A stretch of 64,000 bases of DNA from Caprella mutica (GCA_947561585.1 CANNZV010000930.1:1-64000), one strand, 5' to 3'. Shown: positions 32,371 to 47,018, numbered from the stretch's first letter. Notes: a model not told the origin generated them from the sequence alone. Numbers and translations are program-made.

Positions 32371-32655
32371 AAGACGAAAAGAAAAAGACGAAAAGAAAAA
32401 GACGACAAGAAAAAGACGACAAGAAAAAGACGACAAGAAAAAGACGACAAGAAAAAGACGACAAGAAAAAGACGACAAGAAAAAGACGACAAGAAAAAGA
32501 CGACAAGAAAAAGACGACAAGAAAAAGACGACAAGAAAAAGATGACATGAAAAAGATGACATGAAAAAGACGACATGAAAAAGACGACATGAAAAAGACG
32601 ACATGAAAAAGACGACATGAAAAAGACGACATGAAAAAGACGGCAAGAAATAACT
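32371..32655 (+). repeat. 14-bp GACGACAAGAAAAA array, copy B
   Basis: About 20 units, with an ATGAAAAAGACGAC variant block at the right. Confidence 0.93.
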
Positions 32656-33478
32656 AAAAGAAAAAAAGTCGACAAGAAAAAAAGTCGACAAGAGAAAAAG
32701 TCGACAAGAGAAAAAGTCGACAAGAGAAAAAGTCGACAAGAGAAAAAGTCGACAAGAGAAAAAGTCGACAAGAGAAAAAGTCGACAAGAGAAAAAGTCGA
32801 CAAGAGAAAAAGTCGACAAGAGAAAAAGTCGACAAGAAAAAGAGTCGACAAGAAAAAGAGTCGACAAGAAAAAGAGTCGACAAGAAAAAGAGTCGACAAG
32901 AAAAAGAGTCGACAAGAAAAAGAGTCGACAAGAAAAAGAGTCGACAAGAAAAAGAGTCGACAAGAAAAAGAGTCGACAAGAAAAAGAGTCGACAAGAAAA
33001 AAAGTCGACAAGAGATAAAGTCGACAAGAGAAAATGTCGACGAGAGAAAATGTCGACGAGAGAAAATGTCGACGAGAGAAAAAGTCGACGAGAGAAAAAG
33101 TCGACGAGAGAAAAAGTCGACGAGAGAAAAAGTCGACGAGAGAAAAGGTCGACGAGAGAAAAGGTCGACGAGAGAAAAGGTCGACGAGAGAAAAGGTCGA
33201 CGAGAGAAAAGGTCGACGAGAGAAAAGGTCGACGAGAGAAAAGGTCGACGAGAGAAAAGGTCGACGAGAGAAAGGTCGACGAGAGAAAGGTCGACGAGAG
33301 AAAAGGTCGACGAGAGAAAAGGTCGACGAGAGAAAAGGTCGATGAGAGAAAAGGTCGACGAGAGAAAAGGTCGACGAGAGAAAAGGTCGACGAGAGAAAA
33401 GGTCGACGAGAGAAAAGGTCGACAAGAGAAAAGGTCGACGAGAGAAAAGGTCGACGAGAGAAAAGGTCGACAAGGAAA
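32656..33478 (+). repeat. 16-bp GTCGACAAGAGAAAAA array, copy B
   Basis: About 51 units carrying GTCGAC. Three consecutive sub-blocks (AAGAGAAAAA, AAGAAAAAGA, GAGAGAAAAG) show block-wise homogenisation. The last sub-block is the variant seen in copy A. Confidence 0.95.
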
Positions 33479-33487
33479 ACTCCTCCA

Positions 33488-36400
33488 ATTACTATTCGTT
33501 ACGAGACGTTTCGTTACGAGACGTTTCGTTACGAGACGTTTCGTTACGAGACGTTTCGTTACCAGCCGTTTCGTTACCAGACGACGTTTCGTTATCAGAC
33601 GACGTTTCGTTATCAGACGACGTTTCGTTATCAGACGTTTCGTTATCAGACGTTTCGTTACCAGACGTTTCGTTACCAGACGTTTTGTTACCAGACGTTT
33701 TGTTACCAGACGTTTTGTTACCAGACGTTTTGTTACCAGACGTTTTGTTACCAGACGTTTTGTTACCAGACGTTTTGTTACCAGACGTTTCGTTACCGGA
33801 CGCTTCGTTACCGGACGCTCCATTACCAGACGCTTACTTACCAGACGCTTACTTACCAGACGCTTATTTACCAGACGCTTACTTACCAGACCTTTCGTTA
33901 TCAGACGTTTCGTTATCAGACGTTTCGTTACCAGACGCTTCGTTACCAGACGCTTCGTTACCAGACTCTTCGTTACCAGACTCTTCGTTACCAGACTCTT
34001 CGTTACCAGACGCTCCGTTAGTAGACGCTCCGTTACCAGAAGCTCCGTTACCAGACGCTCGGTTACCAGACGCTCCGTTACCAGACGCTTCAATACCAGA
34101 CGCTTCAATACCAGACGCTTCATTACCGGACGCTTCATTACCAGACGCTTCATTACCAGACGCTTCGTTACCAGACGCTCCTTTAACAGACGCTCCTTTA
34201 CCGGACGTTTCGTTACCAGACGCTTCGTTACCAGACGCTTCATTACCAGACGCTTCATTACCAGACGCTTCATTACCAGACGCTTCATTACCAGACGCTT
34301 CATTACCAGACGCTTCATTACCAGACGCTTCACTACCAGACGCTTCATTACCAGACGCTTCATTACCAGACGCTTCATTACCAGACGCTTCATTACCAGA
34401 CGCTTCATTACCAGACGCTCCGTTACCAGACGCTCCGTTACCAGACGCTTCATTACCAGACGCTTCATTACCAGACGCTTCATTACCAGACGCTTCATTA
34501 CCAGACGCTTCATTACCATACGCTTCATTACCAGACGCTTCATTACCTGACGCTTCGTTACCAGACGCTTCGTTACCAGACGCTTTGTTACCAGACGCTT
34601 TGTTACCAGACGCTTCGTTACCAGACGCTTCGTTACCAGACGCTTCGTTACCAGACGCTTCGTTACCAGACGCTTCGTTACCAGACGCTTCGTTACCAGA
34701 CGCTCCGTTACCAGACGCTCCGTTACCAGACGCTCCAATACCAGACGCTCCGTTACCAGACGCTTCATTACCAGACGCTTCATTACCAGACGCTTCATTA
34801 CCAGACTCTTCATTACCAGACGCTTCATTACCAGACGCTTCATTACCAGACTATTCATTACCAGACGCTTCATTACCAGACGCTTCGTTACCAGACGCTT
34901 CGTTACCAGACGCTTCGTTACCAGACGCTTCGTTACCAGACGCTTCGTTACCAGACGCTTCGTTACCAGACGCTTCGTTACCAGACGCTTCGTTACCAGA
35001 CGCTTCGTTACCAGACGTTTCGTTATCAGACGTTTCGTTACCAGACGCTTCGTTACCAGACGCTTCGTTACCAGACTCTTCGTTACCAGACTCTTCGTTA
35101 CCAGACTCTTCGTTACCAGACTCTTCGTTACCAGACGCTCCGTTACCAGACGCTCCGTTACCAGACGCTCCGTTACCAGACGTTTTGTTACCAGACGTTT
35201 TGTTACCAGACGTTTTGTTACCAGACGTTTTGTTACCAGACGTTTTGTTACCAGACGTTTTGTTACCAGACGTTTTGTTACCAGACGTTTCGTTACCGGA
35301 CGCTTCGTTACCGGACGCTCCATTACCAGACGCTTACTTACCAGACGCTTACTTACCAGACGCTTACTTACCAGACGCTTACTTACCAGACCTTTCGTTA
35401 TCAGACGTTTCGTTATCAGACGTTTCGTTACCAGACGCTTCGTTACCAGACGCTTCGTTACCAGACTCTTCGTTACCAGACTCTTCGTTACCAGACTCTT
35501 CGTTACCAGACGCTCCGTTAGTAGACGCTCCGTTACCAGAAGCTCCGTTACCAGACGCTCGGTTACCAGACGCTCCGTTACCAGACGCTTCAATACCAGA
35601 CGCTTCAATACCAGACGCTTCATTACCGGACGCTTCATTACCAGACGCTTCATTACCAGACGCTTCGTTACCAGACGCTCCTTTAACAGACGCTCCTTTA
35701 CCGGACGTTTCGTTACCAGACGCTTCGTTACCAGACGCTTCATTACCAGACGCTTCATTACCAGACGCTTCATTACCAGACGCTTCATTACCAGACGCTT
35801 CATTACCAGACGCTTCATTACCAGACGCTTCACTACCAGACGCTTCATTACCAGACGCTTCATTACCAGACGCTTCATTACCAGACGCTTCATTACCAGA
35901 CGCTTCATTACCAGACGCTCCGTTACCAGACGCTCCGTTACCAGACGCTTCATTACCAGACGCTTCATTACCAGACGCTTCATTACCAGACGCTTCATTA
36001 CCAGACGCTTCATTACCATACGCTTCATTACCAGACGCTTCATTACCTGACGCTTCGTTACCAGACGCTTCGTTACCAGACGCTTTGTTACCAGACGCTT
36101 TGTTACCAGACGCTTCGTTACCAGACGCTTCGTTACCAGACGCTTCGTTACCAGACGCTTCGTTACCAGACGCTTCGTTACCAGACGCTTCGTTACCAGA
36201 CGCTCCGTTACCAGACGCTCCGTTACCAGACGCTCCAATACCAGACGCTCCGTTACCAGACGCTTCATTACCAGACGCTTCATTACCAGACGCTTCATTA
36301 CCAGACTCTTCATTACCAGACGCTTCATTACCAGACGCTTCATTACCAGACTATTCATTACCAGACGCTTCATTACCAGACGCTTCGTTACCAGACGCTT

Positions 36401-39400
36401 CGTTACCAGACGCTTCGTTACCAGACGCTTCGTTACCAGACGCTTCGTTACCAGACGCTTCGTTACCAGACGCTTCGTTACCAGACGCTTCGTTACCAGA
36501 CGCTTCGTTACCAGACGTTTCGTTATCAGACGTTTCGTTACCAGACGCTTCGTTACCAGACGCTTCGTTACCAGACTCTTCGTTACCAGACTCTTCGTTA
36601 CCAGACTCTTCGTTACCAGACTCTTCGTTACCAGACGCTCCGTTACCAGACGCTCCGTTACCAGACGCTCCGTTACCAGACGCTCCGTTACCAGACGCTC
36701 GGTTACCAGACGCTCCGTTACCAGACGCTTCAATACCAGACGCTTCATTACCGGACGCTTCATTACCAGACGCTTCATTACCAGACGCTTCGTTACCAGA
36801 CGCTCCTTTAACAGACGCTCCTTTACCGGACGTTTCGTTACCAGACGCTTCGTTACCAGACGCTTCATTACCAGACGCTTCATTACCAGACGCTTCATTA
36901 CCAGACGCTTCATTACCAGACGCTTCATTACCAGACGCTTCATTACCAGACGCTTCATTACCAGACGCTTCATTACCAGACGCTCCGTTACCAGACGCTC
37001 CGTTACCAGACGCTTCATTACCAGACGCTTCATTACCAGACGCTTCATTACCAGACGCTTCATTACCAGACGCTTCATTACCATACGCTTCATTACCAGA
37101 CGCTTCATTACCTGACGCTTCGTTACCAGACGCTTCGTTACCAGACGCTTTGTTACCAGACGCTTCGTTACCAGACGCTTCGTTACCAGACGCTTCGTTA
37201 CCAGACGCTTCGTTACCAGACGCTTCGTTACCAGACGCTTCGTTACCAGACGCTTCGTTACCAGACGCTCCGTTACCAGACGCTCCGTTACCAGACGCTC
37301 CAATACCAGACGCTCCGTTACCAGAAGCTTCATTACCAGACGCTTCATTACCAGACGCTTCATTACCAGACTCTTCATTACCAGACGCTTCATTACCAGA
37401 CGCTTCATTACCAGACTATTCATTACCAGACGCTTCGTTACCAGACGCTTCGTTACCAGACGCTTCGTTACCAGACGCTTCGTTACCAGACGCTTCGTTA
37501 CCAGACGCTTCGTTACCAGACGCTTCGTTACAAGGCGTTTCGTTACCAGATGCTCCGCTACTGGACGTTCCGCAACTGGACGCTTCGTTACCAGACGCTT
37601 TGTTACCAGACGCTTTGTTACCAGACGCTTTGTTACCAGACGCTTTGTTACCAGACGCTTTGTTACCAGACGCTTTGTTACCAGACGCTTTGTTACCAGA
37701 CGCTTTGGTACCAGACGCTTTGTTACCAGACGCTTTGTTACCAGACGCTTCGTTATCATATGCTTCGTTACCAGACGCTTCATTACCAGACGCTTCGTTA
37801 CCAGACATTTCGTTACCAGACGCTCCGCTACTGGACGCTCCGCAACTGGACGCTTCATTACCAGACGCTTCATTACCAGACGCTTCATTACCAGACGCTT
37901 CATTACCAGACGCTTCATTACCAGACGCTTCAATACCAGACGCTTCGTTACCAGACGCTCCTTTACCGGACGTTTCGTTACAAGACGCTTCGATACCAGA
38001 CGTTTCGTTACCAGACGTTTCGTTACCAGACGCTCCGCTACTGGACGCTCCGCAACTGGACGCTTCGTTACCAGACGCTTTGTTACCAGACGCTTTGTTA
38101 CCAGACGCTTTGTTACCAGACGCTTTGTTACCAGACGCTTTTTTACCAGACGCTTTGTTACCAGACGCTTCGTTACCAGGCGCTTCGTTACCAGACGCTT
38201 CATTACCAGACGCTTCGCTACAAGACTTTTCGTTACCAGACGCTTCGTTACCAGACGCTTCGTTACCAGACGCTTCGTTACCAGACGCTTCGTTACCAGT
38301 CGCTTCGTTGCCGGACGCTTCGTTGCCGGACGCTTGGTTACCAGAAGCTTCATTACCAGACGCTCCGTTACCAGACGTTTCGTTATCAGACGTTTCGTTA
38401 CCAGACGCTTCGTTACCAGACGCTTCGTTACCAGACGCTTCGTTACCAGACGTTTCGTTACCAGACGTTTCGTTACCAGACGTTTCGTTACCAGACGCAT
38501 CGTTACCAGACGCTTCGTTACCAGACGCTTCGTTACCAGACGCTTCATTACCGGACGCTTCGTTACCAGACTCTTCGTTACCAGACTCTTCGTTACCAGA
38601 CGCTCCGTTACAAGACGCTCCGTTACCAGACGCTCCGTTACCAGACTCTCCGATACCAGACGCTCCGTTACCAGACGCTCCGTTACCAGACGCTCTTATA
38701 CCAGATGCTTCATTACCAGACGCTTCATTACCAGACACTTCATTTCCAGATGCTTCGTTACCAGACGCTTCGTTACCAGACGCTTCGTTATCAGACGCTT
38801 CGCTACCAGACGCTTCGTTACCAGATGCTCCTTTAACAAACGTTTCGTTACAAGACGCTTCGTTACCAGACGCTTCGTTACCAGACGCTTCGTTACCAGA
38901 CGCTTCGTTACCAGACGCTCCTTTACCGGACGCTTCGTTACCAGACGTTTCGTTACCAGACGCTTCGTTACAAGATGCTTCGTTGCCAGACGCTTCGTTA
39001 CAAGACGCTCCTTTACGGGACGTTTCGTTACCAGACGCTTCGTTACCAGACGCTTCATTACCAGACGCTTCATTACCAGACGCTTCATTACCAGACGCTT
39101 CATTACCAGACGCTCCTTTAACAGACGCTCCTTTACCGGACGTTTCGTTACCAGACGCTTCGTTACCAGGCGCTTCGTTACCAGACGTTTCGTTACCAGA
39201 CGCTTCATTACCAGAAGCTTCATTACCAGACGCTTCATTACCAGACGCTTCATTACCAGACGCTTCATTACCAGACGCTTCATTACCAGACGCTTCATTA
39301 CCAGACGCTTCATTACCAGACGCTTCGTTACCAGACGCTCCGTTACCAGACGCTCCGTTACCAGACGCTCCGTTACTAGACGCTCCATTACCAGACGCTT

Positions 39401-42400
39401 CATTACCAGACGCTTCATTACCAGACTTTTCGTTACCAGACGCTTCGTTACCAGACGCTTCGTTACCAGACGTTTCGTTACCAGACGCTTCGTTACCAGA
39501 CGCTTCGTTACCAGACGCTTCGTTACCAGACGCTTCGTTACCAGACGCTTCGTTACCAGACGCTTCGTTACCAGACGCTTCGTTACCAAACGTTTCGTTA
39601 CCAGACGCTCCGCTACTGGACGCTCCGCAACTGGACGCTTCGTTACCAGACGCTTTGTTACCAGACGCTTCGTTACCACACGCTACGTTACCAGACGTTT
39701 CGTTACCAGACGCTTTGTTACCAGACGCTTCGTTACCAGACGCTTCGTTACCAGACGCTTCGTTATCAGACGTTTTGTTACCAGACGATCCGCTATTGGA
39801 CGCTCCGCAACTGGACGCTTCGTTACCAGACTCTTTGTTACCAGACGCTTTGTTACCAGACGCTTTGTTACCAGACGCTTTGTTACCAGACGCTTTGTTA
39901 CTAGACGCTTTGTTACCAGACGCTTTGTTACCAGACGCTTCGTTACCAGACGCTTCGTTATCATACGCTTCGTTACCAGACGCTTCATTACCAGACGCTT
40001 CGTTACCAGACATTTCGTTACCAGACGCTCCGCTACTAGACGCTCCGCAACTAGACGCTTCATTACCAGACGCTTCATTACCAGACGCTTCAATACCAGA
40101 CGCTTCGTTAACAGACGCTCTTTTACCAGACGCTCCTTTACCGGACGTTTCGTTAAAAGACGCTTCGTTACCAGACGTTTCGTTACCAGACGTTTCGTTA
40201 CCAGACGTTTCGTTAGCAGACGATTTCTTTACCAGACGCTCCGCTACTGGACGCTCCGCAACTGGACGCTTCGTTACCAGACGCTTTGTTACCAGACGCT
40301 TTGTTACCAGACGCTTTGTTACCAGACGCTTTGTTACCAGACGCTTTGTTACCAGACGCTTCGTTACCAGACGCTTCGTTACCAGACGCTTCGTTACCAG
40401 ACGCTTCGTTACCAGACGCTTCGTTACCAGACGCTTCGTTACCAGACGCTTCGTCGCCGGACGCTTCGTTACCAGAAGCTTCATTACCAGACGTTTCGTC
40501 ATCAGACGTTTCGTTATCAGACGTTTCGTTACCAGACGTTTCGTTACCAGACGTTTCGTTACCAGACGTTTCGTTACCAGACGTTTCGTTACCAGACGTT
40601 TCGTTACCAGACGTTTCGTTACCAGACGTTTCGTTACCAGACGTTTCGCTACCAGACGTTTCGCTACCAGACAATTCGCTACCAGACGTTTCGCTACCAG
40701 ACGTTTCGCTACCAGACGTTTCGCTACCAGACGTTTCGTTACCAGACGTTTCGTTACCAGACACTTCGTTACCAGACGCTTCGTTACCAGACGCTTCGTT
40801 ACCAGACGCTTCGTTACCAGACGCTTCGTTACCAGACACTCCTTTACCAGACGCTCCTTTACGGGACGTTTCGTTACCAGACGCTTCATTACCAGACGCT
40901 TCATTACCAGACGATTCAATACCAGACGCCTCGTTACCAGACGCTCCTTTACCAGACGCTCCTTTACCGGACGTTTCGTTACAAAACGCTTCGTTACCAG
41001 ACGTTTCGTTACCAGACGCTTCGTTAGCAGACGCTTCGTTACCAGACGCTTCGTTACCAGACGCTCCTTTACCAGACGCTCCTTTACCGGACGTTTCGTT
41101 CCCAGACGCATCGTTACCAGATGCTTCGTTACCAGACGCTTCGTTACCAGACGCTTCATTACCAGACGCTTCATTACCAGACGCTTCATTACCAGACGCT
41201 TCATTACCAGATGCTTCATTACCAGACGCTTCATTACCAGACGCTTCATTACCAGATGCTTCATTACCAGACGCTTCATTACCAGACGCTTCATTACCAG
41301 ACCCTTCGTTACCAGACGTCTCGTTACCAGACGCTCCGTTACCAGACGCTCCGTTACCAGACGCTTCATTACCAGACGCTTCATTACCAGACGCTTCGTT
41401 ACCAGACGTTTCGTTACCAGACGCTTCGTTACCAGACGCTTCGTTACCAGACGCTTCGTTACCAGACGCTCCGCTACTGGACGCTCCGCTACTGGACGCT
41501 CCGCTACTGGACGCTCCGCAACTGGACGCTTCGTTACCAGACGCTTTGTTACCAGACGCTTTGTTACCAGACGCTTTGTTACCAGACGTTTCGTTATCAG
41601 ACGTTTCGTTACCAGACGTTTCGTTACCAGACGTTTCGTTACCAGACGTTTCGTTACCAGACGTTTCGTTACCAGAAGTTTCGTTACCAGAAGTTTCGTT
41701 ACCAGACGTTTCGTTACCAGACGTTTCGTTACCAGACGTTTCGTTACTAGACGTTTCGTTACCAGACGTTTCGTTACCAGACGTTTCGTTACCAGACGTT
41801 TCGTTACCAGACGTTTCGTTACCAGACGTTTCGTTACCAGACGTTTCGTTACCAGACGTTTCGTTACCAGACGTTTCGTTACCAGACGTTTCGTTACCAG
41901 ACGTTTCGCTACCAGACGTTTTGCTACCAGACGTTTCGCTACCAGACGTTTCGCTACCAGACGTTTCGTTACCAGACGTTTCGTTACCAGACGTTTCGTT
42001 ACCAGACGTTTCGTTACCAGACGTTTCGTTACCAGACGTTTCGTTACCAGACGTTTTGTTACCAGACGTTTCGTTACCAGACGGTTCGTTACCAGACGGT
42101 TCGTTACCAGACGCTTCGTTACCAGACGCTTCGTTACCAGACGCTTCGTTACCAGACGCTTCGTTACCAGACGCTTCGTTACCAGACGCTCCTTTACCAG
42201 ACGCTCCTTTACCAGACGCTCCTTTACGGGACGTTTCGTTACCAGACGCTTCATTACCAGACGCTTCATTACCAGACGCTTCATTGCTGGACGCTCCATT
42301 ACCAGACGCTTCGTTATCAGACGCTTCATTACCAGACGCTTCGTTGCCGGACGCTTCGTTGCCGGACGCTTCGTTACCAGAAGCTTCATTTCCAGACGCT

Positions 42401-45400
42401 TCGTTACCAGACGTCTCGTTACCAGACGCTTCATTACCAGACGCTTTATTACCAGACGCTTCGTTACCAGACGTCTCGTTACCAGACGCTTCATTACCAG
42501 ACGCTTCATTACCAGACTCTCCGTTACCAGACGCATCATTACCGGACGCTTCATAACCGGACGCTTCATTGCTGGACGCTCAATTACCGGATGCTTCGTT
42601 ACTAGACGCTTCATTACCAGACGCTCCGTTACCAGACGCTTCATTACCAGACGCTTCATTAACAGATGCTTCGTTACCAGACGCTTCGTTAGTAGACGTT
42701 TCGTTACCAGACGCTCTGCTACTGGACGCTTCGTTACCAGATGCTTCGTTTCCAGACGCTTCGTTACCAGACACTTCATTACCAGACGCTTCATTACCAG
42801 ACGCTTCGTTACCAGACGTCTTGTTACCAGACGCTTCATTACCAGACGCTTCATTACCAGACTCTTCGTTACCAGACGCTTCGTTACCAGACGCTTCGTT
42901 ACCAGACGCTTCGTTACCAGACGCTCCACTACTGGACGCTTTGTTACCAGACGCTTTGTTACCAGACGCTTTGTTACCAGACGCTTTGTTACCAGACGCT
43001 TCGTTACCAGACGCTTTGTTACCAGACGCTTTGTTACCAGACGCTTCGTTACCGGACGCTTCGTTACCAGACGCTTCGTTATCATACGCTTCATTACCAG
43101 ACGCTTCGTTACCAGACGTCTCGTTACCAGACGCTTCATTACCAGACGCTTCATTACCAGACTCTTCGTTACCAGACGCTTCGTTACCAGACGCTTCGTT
43201 ACCAGACGCTTCGTTACCAGACGCTTCGTTACCAGACGCTCCGCTACTGGACGCTTCGTTACCAGACGCTTTGTTACCAGACGCTTTGTTACCAGACGCT
43301 TTGTTACCAGACGCTTTGTTACCAGACGCTTCGTTACCAGACGCTTCGTTACCAGACGCTTTGTTACCAGACGCTTCGTTACCGGACGCTTCGTTACCAG
43401 ACGCTTCGTTACCAGACGCTTCGTTATCATACGCTTCATTACCAGACGCTTCGCTACAAGACGTTTCGTTACCAGACGCTTTGTTACCAGACGCTTTGTT
43501 ACCAGACGCTTCATTACCAGACGCTTCGTTATCAGACACTCCTTTACCAGACGCTCCTTTACCAGACGCTCCTTTACGGGACGTTTCGTTACCAGACGCT
43601 TCATTACCAGACGCTTCATTACCAGACGCTTCATTGCTGGACGCTCCATTACCAGACACTCCTTTACCAGACGCTCCTTCACCAGACGCTCCTTTACGGG
43701 ACGCTTCGTTACCAGACGCTTCGTTACCAGACACTCCTTTACCAGACGCTCCTTTACCAGACGCTCCTTTACGGGACGTTTCGTTACCAGACGCTTCATT
43801 ACCAGACGCTTCATTGCTGGACGCTCCATTACCAGACGCTTCGTTATCAGACGCTTCATTACCAGACGCTTCGTTGCCGGACGCTTCGTTGCCGGACGCT
43901 TCGTTACCAGAAGCTTCATTTCCAGACGCTTCGTTACCAGACGTCTCGTTACCAGACGCTTCATTACCAGACGCTTCATTACCAGACTCTTCGTTACCAG
44001 ACGCATCATTACCGGACGCTTCATAACCGGACGCTTCATTGCTGGACGCTCAATTACCGGATGCTTCGTTACTAGACGCTTCATTACCTGACGCTCCGTT
44101 ACTAGACGCTTCATTACCAGACGCTTCATTACCAGATGCTTCGTTACCAGACGCTTCGTTAGTAGACGTTTCGTTACCAGACGCTCCGCAACTGGACGCT
44201 TCGTTACCAGATGCTTCGTTTCCAGACGCTTCGTTACCAGACACTTCATTACCAGACGCTTCATTACCAGACGCTTCGTTACCAGACGTCTCGTTACCAG
44301 ACGCTTCATTACCAGACGCTTCATTACCAGACTCTTCGTTACCAGACGCTTCGTTACCAGACGCTTCGTTACCAGACGCTTCGTTACCAGACGCTCCGCT
44401 ACTGGACGCTTCGTTACCAGACGCTTTGTTACCAGACGCTTTGTTACCAGACGCTTTGTTACCAGACGCTTTGTTACCAGACGCTTTGTTACCAGACGCT
44501 TCGTTACCAGACGCTTCGTTACCAGACGCTTTGTTACCAGACGCTTCGTTACCGGACGCTTCGTTACCAGACGCTTCGTTATCATACGCTTCATTACCAG
44601 ACGCTTCGCTACAAGACGTTTCGTTACCAGACGCTTTGTTACCAGACACTTTGTTACCAGACGCTTCATTACCAGACGCTTCATTACCAGACGCTTCGTT
44701 ATCAGACGCTTCATTACCAGACGCTTCGTTACCAGACGCTTCGTTACCAGACGCTTCGTTACCAGACGCTTCATTACCAGACGCTCCGCTACTGGACGCT
44801 TCGTTACCATACGTTTCGTTATCAGACGTTTCGTTACCAGACGTTTCGTTACCAAACGTTTCGTTACCAAACGTTTCGTTACCAGACGTTTCGTTACCAG
44901 ACATTTCGTTACCAGACATTTCGTTTCCAGACGCTTCGTTTCCAGACATTTCGTTTCCGGACGCTTCGTTTCCAGACGCTTCGTTTCCAGACGCTTCGTT
45001 GCCGGACGCTTCGTTACCAGACGTTTCGTTACCAGACGTTTCGCTACCAGACGTTTCGCTACCAGACGTTTCGCTACCAGACGTTTCGCTACCAGACGTT
45101 TCGCTACCAGACGTTTCGTTACCGGACGCTTCGTTACCAGACGTTTCGTTACCAGACGTTTCGTTACCAGACGTTTCGTTACCAGACGTTTCGTTATTAG
45201 ACGTTTCGTTATTAGACGTTTCGTTATCAGACGTTTCGTTACCAGACGTTTCGTTATCAGACGTTTCGTTACCAGACGTTTCGTTACCAGACGTTTCGTT
45301 ACCAGACGTTTCGTTACCAGACTCTTCGTTACCAGACTCTCCGTTACCAGACTCTCCGTTACCAGACTCTCCGTTACCAGACTCTCCGTTACCAGACTCT

Positions 45401-47018
45401 CCGTTACCAGACTCTCCGTTACCAGACGCTCCGTTACCAGACGCTCCGTTACCAGACGCTCCGTTACCAGACGCTCCGTTACCAGACGCTCCGTTACCAG
45501 ACGCTCCGTTACCAGACGCTCCGTTACCAGACGCTCTGTTACCAGACGCTTCATTACCAGACGCTTCATTACCAGACGCTCCTTTACCAGACGCTCCTTT
45601 AACAGACGCTCCTTTACCAGACGCTCCTTTACAGGACGTTTCGTTACAAGACGCTTCGTTACCAGACGCTCCTTTACCAGTCGCTCCTTTACCAGACGCT
45701 CCTTTACCGGACCTTTCGTTTACAGACGCTTGTTACCAGACGCTTCGTTACCAGACGCTCCTTTACCAGACGCTCCTTTACCGGACGTTTCGTTACCGGA
45801 CGTTTCGTTACCAGACGCTTCGTTACCTGACGCTTCATTACAAGACGCTTCATTACCAGACGCTTCATTACCAGACGCTTCATTACCATTCGCTTCATTA
45901 CCAGACGCTTCATTACCAGACGCTTCGTTACCAGACGTCTCGTTACCAGACGCTTCGTTACCAGACGCTTCGTTGCCGGACGCTTCGTTGCCGGACGCTT
46001 CGTTGCCGGACGCTTCGTTACCATACGCTTCGTTACCAGACGCTTCGTTACCAGACACTTCATTACCAGACGCTTCGTTTCCAGACACTTCGTTACCAGA
46101 CGCTTCGTTACCAGACGCTTCGTTGCCGGACGCTTCGTTGCCGGACGCTTCGTTACCAGACGCTTCGTTACCAGACACTTCGTTATAGTACGCTTCGTTA
46201 CCAGACATTTCGTTACCAGACATTTCGTTACCAGACATTTCGTTACCAGATATTTCGTTACCAGACGCTTCGTTTCCAGACGCTTCGTTGCCGGACGCTT
46301 CGTTACCAGACGCTTCGTTACCAAACGCTTCGTTACCAGACGCTTCGTTACCAGGCGCTTCGTTACCAAATGCTTCGTTACCAGATGCTTCGTTACCGTA
46401 CGCTCTGTTACCAGACGCTTCGTTACCGTACGATCTGTTACCAGACGCTCCGTTGACAGACTCTTCGTTACCAGATGCATCATTACCGGACGCTTCTTAA
46501 CCTGACGCTCTATTGCTGGACGCTCCATTACCGGATGCTTCGTTACTAGACGCTTCATTACTGGACGCTTCATTACCAGATGCTTCATTACCAGACGCTC
46601 CGTTACCAGACGCTTCATTACCAGATGCTTCTTTACCAGACGCTTCGTTAACAGACGCTTCGTTAGTAGACGTTTCGTTACCAGACGCTCCGTTACCAGA
46701 CGCTTCATTACCAGATGCTTCTTTACCAGACGCTTCGTTAACAGACGCTTCGTTTCCAGACGCTTCGTTACCAGACTCTTCATTAGCAGACGCTTCGTTA
46801 CCAGATGGTTTATTACCAGACTTCGTTTCCGGACGTTTCGTTACCAGACGTTGCGTTTCCGGACGTTTCTTTACCAGACGTTTCTTTACCAGACGTTTCG
46901 TTACCAGACGTTTCGTTACCGGACGTTTTGTTACTGGACGTTTCGTTACCGGACGTTTTGTTACCGTACGTTTCGTTACTGAAACTTTCGTTACCGGATG
47001 TTTCGTTACCGGACGTTC
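33488..47018 (+). repeat. 13.5-kb 15-bp TTACCAGACGCTTCG megasatellite, copy B
   Basis: About 900 units of the 15-bp family, with 18-bp units near 33575-33620, one irregular unit near 40226 and others near 45730 and 46825 that shift phase. Higher-order structure is clear: about 33676-35175 and 35176-36675 are near-identical 1500-bp blocks (100 units each), a shorter third version runs to about 37530, and another pair near 42180-45120 is offset by 1470 bp (98 units). The right edge fades into TTCGTTACCGGACGTTCGCATA. Long ORFs across it reflect the period, not genes. Confidence 0.95.

Larger units (their letters stand above)
17738..47018 (+). repeat. Composite segmental repeat, copy B
   Basis: Second copy of the block that starts at position 1. 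It keeps the fuller DIRS-like element (to 26175) and the Penelope-like body (28775-31165), has 11 instead of about 2 of the 56-bp repeats, and has a 13.5-kb instead of 2.6-kb terminal array. It also holds foldback insertions absent from the matching sites of copy A. Because copy A ends near 17737 and B begins at 17738, a tandem duplication with a unit of about 17.7 kb or more, followed by independent change, is the simplest reading. Confidence 0.8.

Noticed and set aside
33685..44091. ORF of 3468 codons on + and one of 2717 codons on - (37416-45569), plus many others over the arrays
   Set aside because: The 15-bp consensus has no stop in five of six frames, so such ORFs are expected by period alone. 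Frames switch at irregular units (near 40226), and variants are not confined to silent positions.
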